DNA of 64,000 nt from Haematococcus lacustris (Eukaryota > Chlorophyta > Chlorophyceae > Chlamydomonadales > Haematococcaceae). Numbering within the stretch: position 1 is the first letter of the stretch; every line of letters starts with the position of its first letter. Position numbers and translations under genes: made by a program. Shown here piece after piece: positions 23,493 to 35,301 of the stretch. The stretch covers positions 6,255,838-6,319,837 of the forward strand of contig JASKMD010000026.1 in the NCBI GenBank assembly GCA_030144725.1, given 5' to 3'. The notes under the pieces were generated by a model. It was not told the origin of the DNA. It did no database searches and was given only the letters and a program-made list of their open reading frames with translations.

Positions 23493-24015
23493 ATGTTCAC
23501 TGACGAGTTATGGGACCCAGGCAAAGCTGTCATGAATACAATGGCGCACGAGGTGCATTCGCAAGCACCCGGCTCCGAGGCGAGCACTTCCTCTGGGTTG
23601 AGGTGAGGTCAAGGCTAGGCAGTAGCCCTTAGTTAGCTGATACTTGCCCTAACACGCTCGCGCAGCGTGTCTGCAGACCTTCGAAGGCGGACTTCCAGCG
23701 AACAATGTTCAGCGAAGCGAAACATTCCCCCAGCATCAGGAGCTCGTTGCGCTTTACCAAAGCCATTGGGTAAGCATTGGCCTGACGACACACAAGCTTG
23801 CTTGGTGAACATGTCCTGCATGACATGCCACTTTCTTTTCTTTCGCCTTGCACCGCAGGCCGGGTGACCGGGACTTGTTAGCAGCGCTGAACATTCGCCG
23901 CTGTGCAGTCCGCATCAGGTACACCGCGCTACACCTAGTGCATTGGGTGAACATGTCGTGAACATGTCGTGTCACTTACATTTGTTTCGCACCTCACCGC
24001 AGGCCGCACCCCTGA
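23493..24015 (+). CDS. Orphan 91-residue basic protein
   Basis: Four exons: 23493-23602, 23677-23769, 23859-23918, 24003-24015. Splicing joins three reading frames into one 91-residue ORF with canonical GT-AG borders. It begins MFTDELWDPGKAVMNTM and is rich in Ser, Arg and Lys (SEAKHSPSIRSSLRFTKAIG), ending RRCAVRIRPHP. No signal peptide or membrane segment is visible. I recognise no family. The model is supported by phase consistency at three introns, but the last exon codes only a few residues; an alternative acceptor at 23657 gives an early stop. Confidence 0.5.
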
Positions 24016-24125
24016 GCGTACCAAGAAGTACGACACAAGCAAAAACAAAACAATGAACCCCTAACAAAGGGGATGTGTGTGGTTTTGAGCTACTAGAGCT
24101 TTGGCAACAGGCACACACACCAGAA

Positions 24126-24785
24126 GGCTGAGCTGAAGTGGGCATTAGGCACACTGTCGGTAGCCTCTACAATGATGAGCTTGCAGCCAGGTTCGATTCC
24201 AACTCTTGCTTTATTTTGGTGTAGCATGAGGGCTGTGGGGTTCAGGAGTTGGAAATGGAATCGAGGAGTTGGAAATGCATGGTGCACGGTCCGTCTGCCA
24301 AGACACGTTTAAGTCCAGCTATTGAGCATACATCTTTGGCCATCTCATCGTCTGAGTCGACGATGCAGCTTGCACAGTGTCGTCAATCTTACTTACAATG
24401 ATAAACTGGCTGGGCTCCTGGTGGTTGAACTTTACAGTGGCGCACACCATCTCATCCGTGCAGCGCTACCACTCGGCTTCACTCACATCCTCGTTCATCT
24501 GCACCATGTTGGGTTATGCATGGACCATGGTGTTTGTCACATACTGCATGCGCAATATTTGCACACAGTTACGACAAGACCAGATGTAGCTTCCGTTTAT
24601 GTAGCTTCCGTTTCTGTGTGATAGAGGGCTGTTAATAGACCATATAGACTGTATCGGGGAAAGAGCAAGCTAGCCCTGCAGACACGCTAAAGGGTTAGTG
24701 CACTGGCAATAGGACAACTGACCTTGCTTACTGCAAGTTTGCTTGCTGCTTTGCTTGCCTCTTCTTGTGTTGTGCTATATATGCT
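24126..24785 (+). mobile_element. Solo LINE-type 3' tail with tRNA-like B box (SINE-like copy)
   Basis: 24164-24785 is nearly identical to the last ~620 bp of the LINE (35302-35925) and stops at the same terminal base. A perfect RNA polymerase III B box (GGTTCGATTCC) lies at 24190-24200, with an A-box-like GGCTGAGCTGAAGTGG at 24126-24141. It could be a 5'-truncated LINE or a SINE sharing the LINE tail. The part upstream of 24164 is not in the LINE but resembles 46430-46625 in reverse. Confidence 0.65.
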
Positions 24786-25165
24786 ACTAGTACAGCGGGC
24801 CCGTCCGACAGCGGACGGGGCAGACGGACCTCCGGCCACAATGCTCTTGCACCAGTCCTTGCACCAGCTCTTGCACCAGGCCACAGTGCTGAGCGCTGAG
24901 TCTAACTGCTGGATGTGTGAGTTTGAGTGCTGAGTCTGAGTAAGTGAGTCAGGGCCAGCAGGCTATGCAGCAAACACCTCACTGTACACAACATTACCTG
25001 TAGGGTTGGCCTAAAGCGTATGCGGCGACTAAAATGACGGTATATACGTATGTATATACTGTATGCATAGGTCCGTAGGGCGAACCGTAGGTGCAAGGTC
25101 ATCATTTTGCAAAAGTGAGCATGTAGGCAAAAGTGAGTATGCACAACAACCATAATAACTCCCAC

Positions 25166-26545
25166 CCTGCTGCTGCCCTACCCTGCCCGGCTGCCCTGCT
25201 GCTGCCCTACCCTGCCCGGCTGCCCTGCTGCTGCCCTACCCTGCCCGGCTGCCCTGCTGCTGCCCTACCCTGACCGGCTGCCCTGATGCCCTGCTGCGCT
25301 GCTGCTGCCCTACCCTGATGGCTGCCCAGCTGCCCTACTGCTGCCCTACCCTGACCGGCTGCCTGGCTTCCCTGCTGCTGCCCTACCCTGACCGGCTGCC
25401 CTGCTGCCCTGCTCCTACCCTACCCTGACCGGCTGCCGTGCTGCTGCCCCACCCTGACCGGCTGCCCTGCTCCTATCCTACCCTGTCCAGCTGCCCTGCT
25501 GCTGCCCTGCTCTGCCCGGCTGCCCTGCTGCTGCCCTACCCTGACCGGCTGCGCTGCTGCAGCCCTACCCTGACCGGCTGCCCTGATGCCCTGCTGCTGC
25601 CCTACCCTGACCGGCTGCCTGGCTTCCCTGCTGCTGCCCTACCCTGACCGGCTGCCCTGCTGCTGCCCTGCTCCTACCCTACCCTGTCCGGCTGCCGTGC
25701 TGCTGCCCCACCCTGACCGGCTGCCCTGCTCCTATCCTACCCTGTCTGGCTGCGCTGCTGCTGCCCTACCCTGACCGGCTGCCCTGATGCCCTGCTGCGC
25801 TGCTGCTGCCCTACCCTGATGGCTGCCCGGCTGCCGTGCTGCTGCCCCACCCTGACCGGCTGCCCTGCTCCTATCCTACCCTGTCCGGCTGCCCTGCTGC
25901 TGCCCTACCCTGACCGGCTGCCCTGATGCCCTGCTGCGCTGCTGCTGCCCTACCCTGATGGCTGCCCGGCTGCCGTGCTGCTGCCACACCCTGCCCGGCT
26001 GCCCTGCTCCTATCCTACCCTGTCCGGCTGCCCTGCTGCTGCCCTACCCTGACCGGCTGCCCTGATGCCCTGCTGCGCTGCTGCTGCCCTACCCTGATGG
26101 CTGCCCGGCTGCCCTGCTGCTGCCCTGCTCTGCCCGGCTGCCCTGCAACTGCCCTGCCCTGCCCGGCTGCCCTGCTGCTGCCCTACCCTGACCGGCTGCC
26201 CTGCTGCTGCCCTACCCTGACCGGCTGCGCTGCTGCAGCCCTACCCTGACCGGCTGCTCTGATGCCCTGCTGCTGCCCGACCCTGACCGGCTGCCCTGAT
26301 GACCTGCTGCTGCCTGACCCTGACCGGCTGCCCTGATGCCCTGCTGCTGCCCTACCCTGCCCAGCTGCTGCCCTACCCTGACTTGCTGCCCTGCTGCTGC
26401 CCTACCCGGACCGGCATCCCGGCTGCCCTGCTGCTGCCCTACCCTGACCGGCTGCCTTGATGCCCTGCTGCGCTGCTGCTGCCCTACCCTGATGGCTGCC
26501 CGGCTGCCCTGCTGCTGCCCTACCCTGACCGGCTGCCCGTCCGCC
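25166..26545. repeat. 1.4-kb minisatellite of ~29-bp units
   Basis: Tandem variants of CTGCTGCTGCCCTACCCTGA plus CCGGCTGCC, with point changes and higher-order blocks of several units. It opens Cys/Leu/Pro-rich false reading frames. No gene is seen inside. Confidence 0.92.
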
Positions 26546-27223
26546 ATGTCCGGGTCTCGTCGCCACATTCCTCGTATGCATCATCAGGTGGTTCCCGTGC
26601 AATGACTGTCATGGCTGGCTGGCTGCATATCGCAGCGACTTGCATTTGACCCGCGGTTACGGACACACCGCAGTTACGGTGAATTGTGCGCCCTGCATGC
26701 TTTGCACTATCACGGTCAAACCTTTGGTATTCGGGGTACGCTACGTATACCCTGTGTACAAAGCCCCATCGTTACAGCGTGGCCTGGCACGGCTTGAAGG
26801 CCAACTGCAATCATCCAGCCTACTTGTCGCAATGCCCTGTTAGAGCGGCACGGAGGAGGGTCGCATGAGGAGGCTATTGGAGCTGGCTACGCAGTGACTC
26901 GTCCGCAGCCGCAGCCAGTTGTGGCCGCAGCCATCGTTGGACTTGACTCGTTTGACTTTTGGCTGTGAACCGTTTGACTTTAGACCGTCCGCTGACTTTG
27001 AACTATCTCTGCGCTGGCTGCATCGCCAACGTTTGCTGAGCCAGGTTCGCTGGTAGCTACTATTTGTGGGGCATTAGAACCGCAGATCGGAAGTCGATCT
27101 CACGGCACAGTGCATCTTTCGCGATTCTGTGCGGAGGGAGTCCTTACATAATTATTGCGAGGCTGTGCGCGCAATCGCAGGCCGTTCCGCCGACCCCCCC
27201 TCCTAGCAGTTTTAATAGTATAG
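26546..27223. other. Intergenic, no gene seen
   Basis: Between the minisatellite and the LINE target duplication. Mixed composition; no coding pattern on either strand that holds more than ~60 codons or joins by splicing. Confidence 0.4.
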
Positions 27224-27293
27224 ATTGCTAGAGCATTTGCATGCGCGCTGTCACATCTACCACGGCAGTCTGTATAGGGCCAGGCCTGAATTG
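27224..27293. repeat. Left 70-bp direct repeat flanking the LINE
   Basis: Identical to 35925-35994 and directly abuts both ends of the LINE, so it behaves as a target-site duplication of unusual length. Confidence 0.8.
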
Positions 27294-27746
27294 TGTAGAG
27301 TTGGCATAAAAAACATGCACTGATTGTGAGCTGAGGTGAACCCCGCGGGAGGCAAGTCGGAAATTTTTCTCCCGCACCTTCGCAAGCTTAGTGGCATGTA
27401 ACCGCGTCGTCTTAGCCGTACTAACGCGTGGGAGATTGCGTGTGGAGCCCCTTTTCCCGGAGGCGAGGACCTCCTCCCTTGCAGTCAGCGATAGGGAGCA
27501 AGGACACGCTCCCTAGGCGCTTGACGTCGCTTTGGTGACCGCACCAAGACCACACCGGGGTGGTCGAAGTGCGGTCGCCAGTTGGCTGCGGTGAGCTCCC
27601 CACAAGCTCACAGCCGCTTTAGCAAGCCTTTAGCGCAGCAGCAGCAGCTGTAGTACATTCTACAGCAGCAGCAGCAGCCCCTAGGAGCCCCCTACCAGCC
27701 CTCACCCCCTTTGCGTGCCCCTCCTTGTGCCCTCTTATTGAGGTAC

Positions 27747-30224
27747 ATGGCTACCATGGACGCTGAGGAATTCACGACAGTGCCAGCCCGCAAGGCCAAG
27801 GCAGCTGTCAGCTACAGCACGGCAGCCCGTGCAGGTGCTGGAACCTCGGGCGGGCAGGGCGCTGCCCCTCGCCCGGTGCCCGGTACAGCCCAGCGCGGCG
27901 CCCGCCGCCCCCTGGAGGTGGCCCAGCCAATTGTGCTGGCAGCACCCAGCGCGGCCATCAAAGAGCTGGCAGCCCTGGTGGTGACCCCCAAGGACAGCCT
28001 GGTCCTCCGAGCCCACCACAGCCCATCCGACATGGCAGTGCTGCGGCGTTACGGCTTCACAGCCGACGCATGCGCAATCAGCGCAGTCAGTGCAGCAAAC
28101 CAGCTGCTGCCAGCAGGTGCCCGCCTGCTAGAACGGGGCCACGCGCCCTCACCCTTCGTGGTGCGGGCTGCAGATGGCACGCCAGTGCGGGGCTCGGTGC
28201 AGGTAACCCTCGAAGGCCCAGCGGCCAGCATTGCCGCCATCAAGGGCGCCATGCTCCTAGACACAGGCAGCCTGCAGTGCCTGACAGGTTCTGTCCCTGC
28301 CTGGCACCGCTTGCAGCTGTGTCAGGGGGTGGGCCGACAAGCTGTTGAGTTCCACCTGACCAGCATCAGGTCCAGCAGCAGCCTGGCAGCCACGGAGCAG
28401 GCCACATCTATGGCTGTGGAGCTGATGAAGCAGTTCGGGCAGGAGTCTCTGCACGGCCTGCAGGTAGTGTGGGTTGGTTGGTATGACGCAGCCACCTGCA
28501 CCATCCAACACCGCGTAGCCTCAGCAGGCAACCCCCTTCCACCCCTCGTCCAGCTCTCCCTCCCCACTCGGGCTACGGGCCTAGTGGCCTTGACCTGTGG
28601 GGGCCGTGAGGCCTTCAGCCTCCCAGGGCGCCGCACGGTGCCCATCTCTGTGCCTGAACTGCAGCTGCAACAGCAGTTGGAGCGGGTGACAGACCGCCTA
28701 ACGCTTGAGCAGAGGGTTGGGATGGTGGAACAGTGGAACATGCAGCAGCCGGCTGAGGAGAGGGGGCCTGCCCCCGAGCAGGACCTACAGCCCCCTGCCC
28801 CTGCCCCTGCCCCTGCCCCTGCCCCTGCCCCTGCCCCTGCCCCTGCCCCTGCCCCTGCCCCTGCCCCTGCCCCTGCCCCTGCCCCTGCCCCTGCCCCTGC
28901 CCCTGCCCCTGCCCCTGCCCCTGCCCCTGCCCCTGCCCCTACCCCTGCCCCTCCCCCTGCCCCTGCCCCTGCCCCAGCCCCAGCCCCAGCCCCAGCCCCA
29001 GCCTCAGCCCCTACCCCAGCCCCAGCCCCAGCCCCTACTCCTGCCCCTGCCCCTACCCCTACCCCTACCCCTACCCCTACCCCTACCCCTGCCCCTGCCC
29101 CACCCCCAGCACCCAGCCCCAGCGCACACCACCAGGACCCCACCCCTGCGGCAGCCCACCCACCCCCTGATCCCCCCTTGGTCGCCGTGGTGGGGGCAGC
29201 CTCCTGTGGTGTAGCTGCAGCAGACGCTGCGACCCACCCCACCGACAACCCACTGAGCAGTGCGGCCAATGGAGGGGCACCGTTTGTAGCCGACACCACT
29301 GCCTCGGCCGTCCCCAGCCCCACCCTAACCCTTACGGCCTTTGGCAGCCCAGTCTCCCAGGAGCCTCACCACGGCGCCGATGCTACACTGCCCTCGAGGG
29401 GAAGGGAGGGGCTGGCAGCTGGGGAGGCACACGCCGCAGCCTACAAGCCCTCCAACTCCTACGCCTTTGTGGGGCAGGACTGTGACCGCTGTGGCCAGCC
29501 GGAAAGCGAGCACTCGCCTCCCCTTGGCCTGTGCCCCGTGCCAGCCCGCACCTCCGGGAGCAGCTCCTATGGGGGCAGCTGTGAGGGTAGCGACAGCGAT
29601 GAGGGCATGGGAGTGGGAGAGCGCACCAAGCGAGAGCGTGAGGTTGCGGGATCCCCCCTCAGCAGCGATGCAGAAGGGGCCACCACCGCAGCGGCCACAA
29701 CTGCAGCAAGGCAGGGGAACAAGCAAGGGAACCGGGGGGGCAAGGGCAAGGGCAAGCGCCGCACTCCCGCCGGGGCGAAGATACCCCCTGCTGCGCGGGC
29801 CGCGCATGAGCCAGACCCCAACCAGGTGCTGAAAGCTGACCGGGACCCCAACCGCCACATGTTCTATGTGCCAGACAGCCAAGTGCGTGAGCCCCGCCAC
29901 CTGACTTTGGATGGGGTCCATGGCCCTCGCCGGGGCGAGCAGCCCCACCCCCCAACCACATCAGCAGCAGCAGCCACAGCACACCAGCAGCAGCACCAGC
30001 CAGCCGCCCAGCCGCCCTTCCCCCCCTCTTTTGCTCCCTCTGCCCCCCCCACTGAAACCGGCCTCACGGCTACTACCAGTGAGGAGATAGAGGGAGCGCC
30101 CCGCCTCAGCCACCCGTTGGAAGGGGTGGGCACGGTGGCGGAGGTCATGGTGGTGTGTGATGCAGCAGGTGGGCATGAGCAGTTAGACCCCCCCCCATCT
30201 ACCCTATGTCACAACCTCGAGTAG
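27747..30224 (+). CDS. LINE ORF1, nucleic-acid-binding protein
   Basis: An 825-residue open frame starting MATMDAEEFTTVPARK. Residues ~60-340 look folded. Residues ~350-450 are a Pro-Ala tract encoded by a CCCCTG hexamer array (28795-29100). Near residue 580 there is a CCHC-like knuckle (CDRCGQPESEHSPPLGLC spacing), then a Lys/Gly-rich basic patch. This layout fits an RNA-chaperone ORF1 that packages LINE RNA. The frame is intact. Its last 19 bases overlap the ATG of ORF2 in another frame, suggesting reinitiation. An upstream non-ATG start in frame is possible but unsupported. Confidence 0.82.
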   Translation: MATMDAEEFTTVPARKAKAAVSYSTAARAGAGTSGGQGAAPRPVPGTAQRGARRPLEVAQPIVLAAPSAAIKELAALVVTPKDSLVLRAHHSPSDMAVLRRYGFTADACAISAVSAANQLLPAGARLLERGHAPSPFVVRAADGTPVRGSVQVTLEGPAASIAAIKGAMLLDTGSLQCLTGSVPAWHRLQLCQGVGRQAVEFHLTSIRSSSSLAATEQATSMAVELMKQFGQESLHGLQVVWVGWYDAATCTIQHRVASAGNPLPPLVQLSLPTRATGLVALTCGGREAFSLPGRRTVPISVPELQLQQQLERVTDRLTLEQRVGMVEQWNMQQPAEERGPAPEQDLQPPAPAPAPAPAPAPAPAPAPAPAPAPAPAPAPAPAPAPAPAPAPAPAPAPTPAPPPAPAPAPAPAPAPAPASAPTPAPAPAPTPAPAPTPTPTPTPTPTPAPAPPPAPSPSAHHQDPTPAAAHPPPDPPLVAVVGAASCGVAAADAATHPTDNPLSSAANGGAPFVADTTASAVPSPTLTLTAFGSPVSQEPHHGADATLPSRGREGLAAGEAHAAAYKPSNSYAFVGQDCDRCGQPESEHSPPLGLCPVPARTSGSSSYGGSCEGSDSDEGMGVGERTKREREVAGSPLSSDAEGATTAAATTAARQGNKQGNRGGKGKGKRRTPAGAKIPPAARAAHEPDPNQVLKADRDPNRHMFYVPDSQVREPRHLTLDGVHGPRRGEQPHPPTTSAAAATAHQQQHQPAAQPPFPPSFAPSAPPTETGLTATTSEEIEGAPRLSHPLEGVGTVAEVMVVCDAAGGHEQLDPPPSTLCHNLE
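28795..29105. repeat. CCCCTG hexamer array inside LINE ORF1
   Basis: About 50 tandem hexamers (CCCCTG, with CCCCAG and CCCCTA variants) encoding alternating Pro-Ala/Pro-Thr. They stay in frame because the unit is six bases. Confidence 0.95.
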
Positions 30225-33200
30225 CCAGCTTTGCCCCTGGTAGCCACACCCCCGGCCTGCGCCTGGCCACCCATAACATTCAGGGCTTTGCCAACCGAGC
30301 CTCCACTGCCCAGGGTGTGTGGTCTCAGGGGTGCACCATCACCCACCGTACCAAAGTGCATGACCTAGTGTACCTGTGGGGCAAGGTCTTGAGGCTGCAT
30401 GTAGTGTGCGTGCAAGAGACTAAGCTTAACGGGGCTAGCAGGGCAGACAGCCACACAGGCTCAGCGGGAGTGGAAGCTAGGATCCAGGCAGCAGCGCACG
30501 ACCTAGGCATTCCAGGGTACACGTGCTTCTAGGCCAGCTACCCTTCTGGGGCCAGCAAGGGTGTGGGAGTGCTAGTGCGCTCAGACCTCCTTCGTGCCGG
30601 CCACATCACCATTCGCCCTGACAATGTCCACCCCGAGTGTGATGGTCGCAGGCTGGCTGTGCGCTTGAACTGCTTTGGGCATGATCTCACTCTGCTTTGC
30701 CTGTACATGCCGTGTGAGGGCACGGGTCAGACTAGGTACCTTAAAGAGGAGGTTTGCCCTTGGATTCAGCGCCACACCCGGCCCGGTAGCCACCTAGTGT
30801 TGTTGGGGGACATGAACATGGTCTTTCAAGGTGCTAGAGACTGCCTTCCGGGGTGGAATAGGGACTCCCGCGAGCATCACATCCTAGATCCAGCCCAAGG
30901 CACTCATACTCACCGCCAGTCCACCATTGCCGACTACACCACCTCAGCGCCACATGCCATGAACACCATCCTCAACACTCATGGCCTGATAGACTGCTAC
31001 CGCCACAAGCACCCCACCTCCCACACCTTCTCTTGCTTCCACCACGCTCGCTGTCGGTTGCTTGACAGGATCTTTGCCCCTGCTGCTCTGTTACAGTATG
31101 TAGAGCAATGCCATGTGGACTGTCGCACAGTGTCAGATCACAGATCTGTAGTCATGCACATCAGGCCGGGAGTAGCCCAGACACACAAGGGCCACCCTTT
31201 CCCTCGCCACCGCATCCATTTTGACAAGCATGACGTTCTGCTGCAAGAGTTTCAAGGGTGGGCAACCTCTCAGCTTGCTGCTGCCCCTATGGGTGATGAC
31301 ATCATTGAGTGGTGGCCTAGCTTCAAGGTTGCCCTTGCCGGTATGATCAGGGTGTTGAACACCAAGGCTAGGACTCTGCAGGAGGCTCCAGGGGCTGAGG
31401 AGGTACACGTAGCTGACAGAGAGTTGGTTGCTGCTATCCAGGCCTTAGAGCTCACAGCAGGCAGCACCGCTCACAGCCTGCAGCGAGTAGTGGAGGCCAA
31501 AGCCCGGTATGTCAAGGCCTTAGCAGCCCATTCCTCTCCTGCCGACTTGAGAGCTAGGTGGCAGTGGTTGCATGAGGGGGAACGGGCGGCTGCCCACTGC
31601 CCGGCTGCAAGGGTGTGCTTGCTCATGCTAACACTGCAGTGCTTGCTGTGCGCACACCAGGGGGAGGTTTAGCCAGCACCCCAACCTCCATCGCTTCAGT
31701 CCTAGTAGCCCATTATGCCCGCATCTCCGCTGACCCTGTGTGTGAGGATGAGGCAGTGCAACACGTGCTTGCCGCTGTCAGGGCCCACGCCACCCCAGTA
31801 GACCAGGGCGTAGCTAGTAGGGCGGGTGTTCCACAAGTGTCCTGTGAGGAGGTCAGGGCGGCTTGCAAGCACATGGCCCCAGGCACTGCCCCCGGTCCTG
31901 ATGGTATGCCAGTTAATGTGTGGCGGGTAGGGAGAGGTTGTTTGCAGCCTCTGCTTGCTCGCTTGTTCACAGCCATAGGCAACACGCACACCATGCCGCA
32001 TATGTTCACGTGGGGGGCGGTGTGCCCCATCAGCAAATCAGGCAATGCCACCTCCCCAGCCAACTACCGCCCCATCACTCTGTTAAACACTGACTACCGT
32101 GTCCTTGCCCGTGTGTTGAATGCTCGTTTAATAGGTGTGCTTGCTGATAGTATAGGCCCAAAGCAGTCGGCCTTCCTTCCCAAGAGGCTCATAGGGGACA
32201 ACATCCATTTCCTCCAGTTGCTCCCAGCGGCTTTGCGTGCGCAGCAGGGCATGCCAGGGTTGCCTTCTTCAGCAGCAGTGGCCTTCATTGACTTTGCCAA
32301 AGCGTATGACACCATCAGTCGCCCCTTCTTGTATGCTGTGATTGAGGCTGTAGGAGCAGGTGCCTTTCTGCCATGGGTGAAGGCGTTGCTGTCAGACTGC
32401 CGTGCCTGCGTGGTAGTCAATGGGTGCAAGTCCCCGTGGGCCCAATGGGAGGCTGGAGTGCGTCAGGGCTGCCCTCTGTCCCCTTCCCTCTACCTCTTTG
32501 TGGCTTGGGCCCTGTCGTGTTGGCTGCATGCGCAACCTAGCCTGGGTGTTGTAGTGGTTGGCCAACGCCGCGTGTGCATGCAGTTTGCTGATGACACAGA
32601 AGTTTTCATTCGCTCCTAGTTGAGACTGATGTGCAACCCTTGTGCTTGTGCATGGCAGTTTTCAAGCAGGCCTCAGGTCAAGACATGAACACAGACAAGA
32701 GCACCCTCTTACACATAGGCACCCCCACCACGCCTCCCTCACCTAGTGTTGTTTGCAGTATGCCTGTGGTCACCATGCACAAGGCCCTAGGGGTTCACAT
32801 CCACAATGACACTGATGATGTTCCCCACACCACATCCATTTGGACAAGACTGATTGAGGGGGTAGAGCACTCCTTCACTAAGCTGGCCCGCTTGCACATG
32901 TCAGCCATGGGAAGGGGTCTAGCGGCCTCCACGTTTGCCGTCAGTCGCTTCCTGTTTCATGGGGAGTTCATGGGCCTCCCCCCCCCTCCCCTGCTGCAGC
33001 GCATCACCTCAGCCTCCCAGAAGCTGGTAGATAGGGGGGTCCCACCTGATAGCAGCACCCGCAGCCCCATGCCCGGGGTCCCCGGCCTGCTCCTGTCCGG
33101 GGCGCCCAGCCAAGGGGGTTTTGGCCTCCTGCCTTGGAAGCAACACATGCTGGCCCGCCATGCGGTGTGGGCGTGCAAACTGCTGGGGTTCCTGGCCTGT

Positions 33201-35000
33201 GATGGCCTCCCCCTGCAGCCCATGCAGGTCCGCCGACGCCGGGAGTTGCAAGCAGCCATGCAAGCAGCCACTCCCAGCAGGCAACGCCACCTACGCAACC
33301 AGCTGGAGCGCTTGCAACACCCACCTCATCGGGCGGCGTGGATGTCCCTCACTCCCCTCATCCTCCTCACCGCCAGCCCCCACCTCCACCCTGCCTTCCA
33401 CCTCCTAGCCCTAGCCCGGGCCAAGCCAGGCGTGAGCGGCAACCTTCCAGAGGCTGGTCTGCCAAGCCTCCTACGACGCATTGTGTCAGCCCTCCGTGGG
33501 TTGGGCTGCCCAACTGACCTCTCGCCGGAGCTGCCGCTGCCAGTCGGGACAGCTTGCAGCCATATCCCAGTGTGGGGCAACCCGTTGCTGGCCATGGAGG
33601 ACGCTCAGCAGCCCCCTGCCCCCTTCCCACAGCAGGCGGGGGCTCAAGCTCTGCAGTGGGTGGCAGAGTGGGCTACCACAGGCTTTCAAGAGCTGGCAGC
33701 CATCCCCTCCCTCACCAACCTCAGCAGTCTCCTCCACCTCTGCCGGGTCACTCAGCCAGCGGGCCGGGGGGGCAGGGTGGGGTCCAGGGAGTGGCAGCGG
33801 GCGGTGTGGGGGGAGGAACAGGTTGCTAGGAGCATAGCAGTGGCCGTCAGAGCCAACCCAGCCCGCTGCGCTACAGGCCTCTTCGCCATGTGGGCCCGCT
33901 TGCCCACCGTTTGGCAGCAAGAGGTGGCACGGCAAGCTCCCTTGCCAGCCCCGGCGGACCCCCAAGCTCTGCAAAGGGTGGCAGTAGCCATGGTGATGGA
34001 CCGGCTAGGTTGGCTGCCTAAGGCCCCCCCCACGGGCAGGGCCCCAGCCCCCTCCCCTATCCCCATCCTTGAGGGTGCCACGGTCAAGTGCTTCACCCGG
34101 GTGCTCATGGAGCCGGTCACCATGCTGCGGGCGGAAGCCAACGCTCGGTTTGTCAAGGACGCTCTAGCCGGGATGTGGTCCCCTCCCCCTACACCTACCT
34201 CTGCCCCCCATCTACCACTCCCCTCCTCACCCCCCGCCACTCAAGCTCAAGGGGAGGTCTGGCTTGCCTCACGCGTCCCCACCCTATGGAAGCTACCCTG
34301 GCTGAACTCATCAAAGGAGGTCATGTGGCGGCTAGCAGTCAACGGGGTCCCTTGTGCGGGGGGTCTCAACATCGGCATGGCTTGCCCATGCGGCTGGGAG
34401 CCTACGCGAGATCCCTCTCTCCAAGAGCAGGCCAGGGCTGATGCTCAAGGCAGTGCCATGAGGCGCCACACTTTCTGGGACTGCCCCCTAGCCTGTGCCG
34501 TAGTGCGCGAACTGCGCCGAGCCTTGCCCCCTGCTGTTCACCTCCACACTGCGCATGTCTGGCTGGCCATGTCACCTTGCACCACCCATGTCCACCAGGG
34601 GGTGTGGGATGTGGTCTGCTTGGCTGCATTGGGAGCCATGTGGCGCGGTCGGCGGGTATGGTGGGCACGGCAACTAGCTGCTAGGGACCATGCTGAAGCC
34701 CATGCCCTAAGACAAGCCTCCTTGGATGAGCTTTGGCATCTGGTTGACGCCCTACCTGATGCCACCCCTGCCTTGTCCCTACGTGACAGAGTGTGCCGCT
34801 ATGTTGTAGGCGACTTCTGGTCTCAAGTGCAGGACTTTGTTGCATTACACACCATCCCCCACAACTGGCCTGCTGGGAACTCCATTCCTCACAATCACCC
34901 TTTCATTTGCACCCATGGTGACGGCCAAGCCAGGCAGCTACGCACCCACCTGCCTGACATTGGAGCCATAGAGGACATGCTACCTGTTGATTTGGACTGA
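30206..35000 (+). pseudogene. LINE ORF2 (endonuclease - reverse transcriptase), broken
   Basis: The first frame has endonuclease motifs (LATHNIQGF, VCVQETKL, LLGDMNMV, TVSDHRSVVM). A TAG at 30530-30532 interrupts it without changing frame. A frameshift near 31600-31640 moves into the reverse-transcriptase frame (APGPDGMPVNVW, PISKSGNATSPANYRPI, FIDFAKAYD, VRQGCPLSP, and FADD at the catalytic site). A second frameshift near 32610-32640 moves into the final frame, which runs to 35000 and includes a C-terminal knuckle (ACPCGW, then RRHTFWDCPLA). Read through, it would be ~1600 residues, normal for the class. One stop plus two shifts make this copy inactive unless they are assembly errors. Confidence 0.88.
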
Positions 35001-35301
35001 GTTTGATCTAGCCTAGCCTGGTCGTTGGGGGTAGTTGCCTTGTCTTGTCTCCCTTGTCTAGCTGGGCCTCCTAGTAGGCAGGTGGTGGGGACGCTAAGGA
35101 CGCCTTTAGAGCTTTGTGCCTTGTCCTTGCTGTCTGTCGCCTAGTGCAGTCCGGGTAGAGTGTGGCAGGCCTGACAAGCGCCAGACCTCCCCCTGTACCC
35201 CCTTGGTGCCCATGAGGGCTGTTTGCTCTGTGTGAGCGTGTGTTGCCCCAGACAGTGTGACGGTGGCCCTGCCACTGGTGTTGTAATGCCCCTCTCTCTC
35301 T

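Noticed and set aside
25166..26545. CRISPR-like tandem array
   Set aside because: Units are contiguous without unique spacers and vary by point changes; a minisatellite in a eukaryotic genome.
28322..29323. 333-codon minus-strand frame with a Gly-Ala repeat
   Set aside because: It is the complement of the Pro-Ala hexamer array inside LINE ORF1, whose plus-strand frame continues far beyond the repeat.
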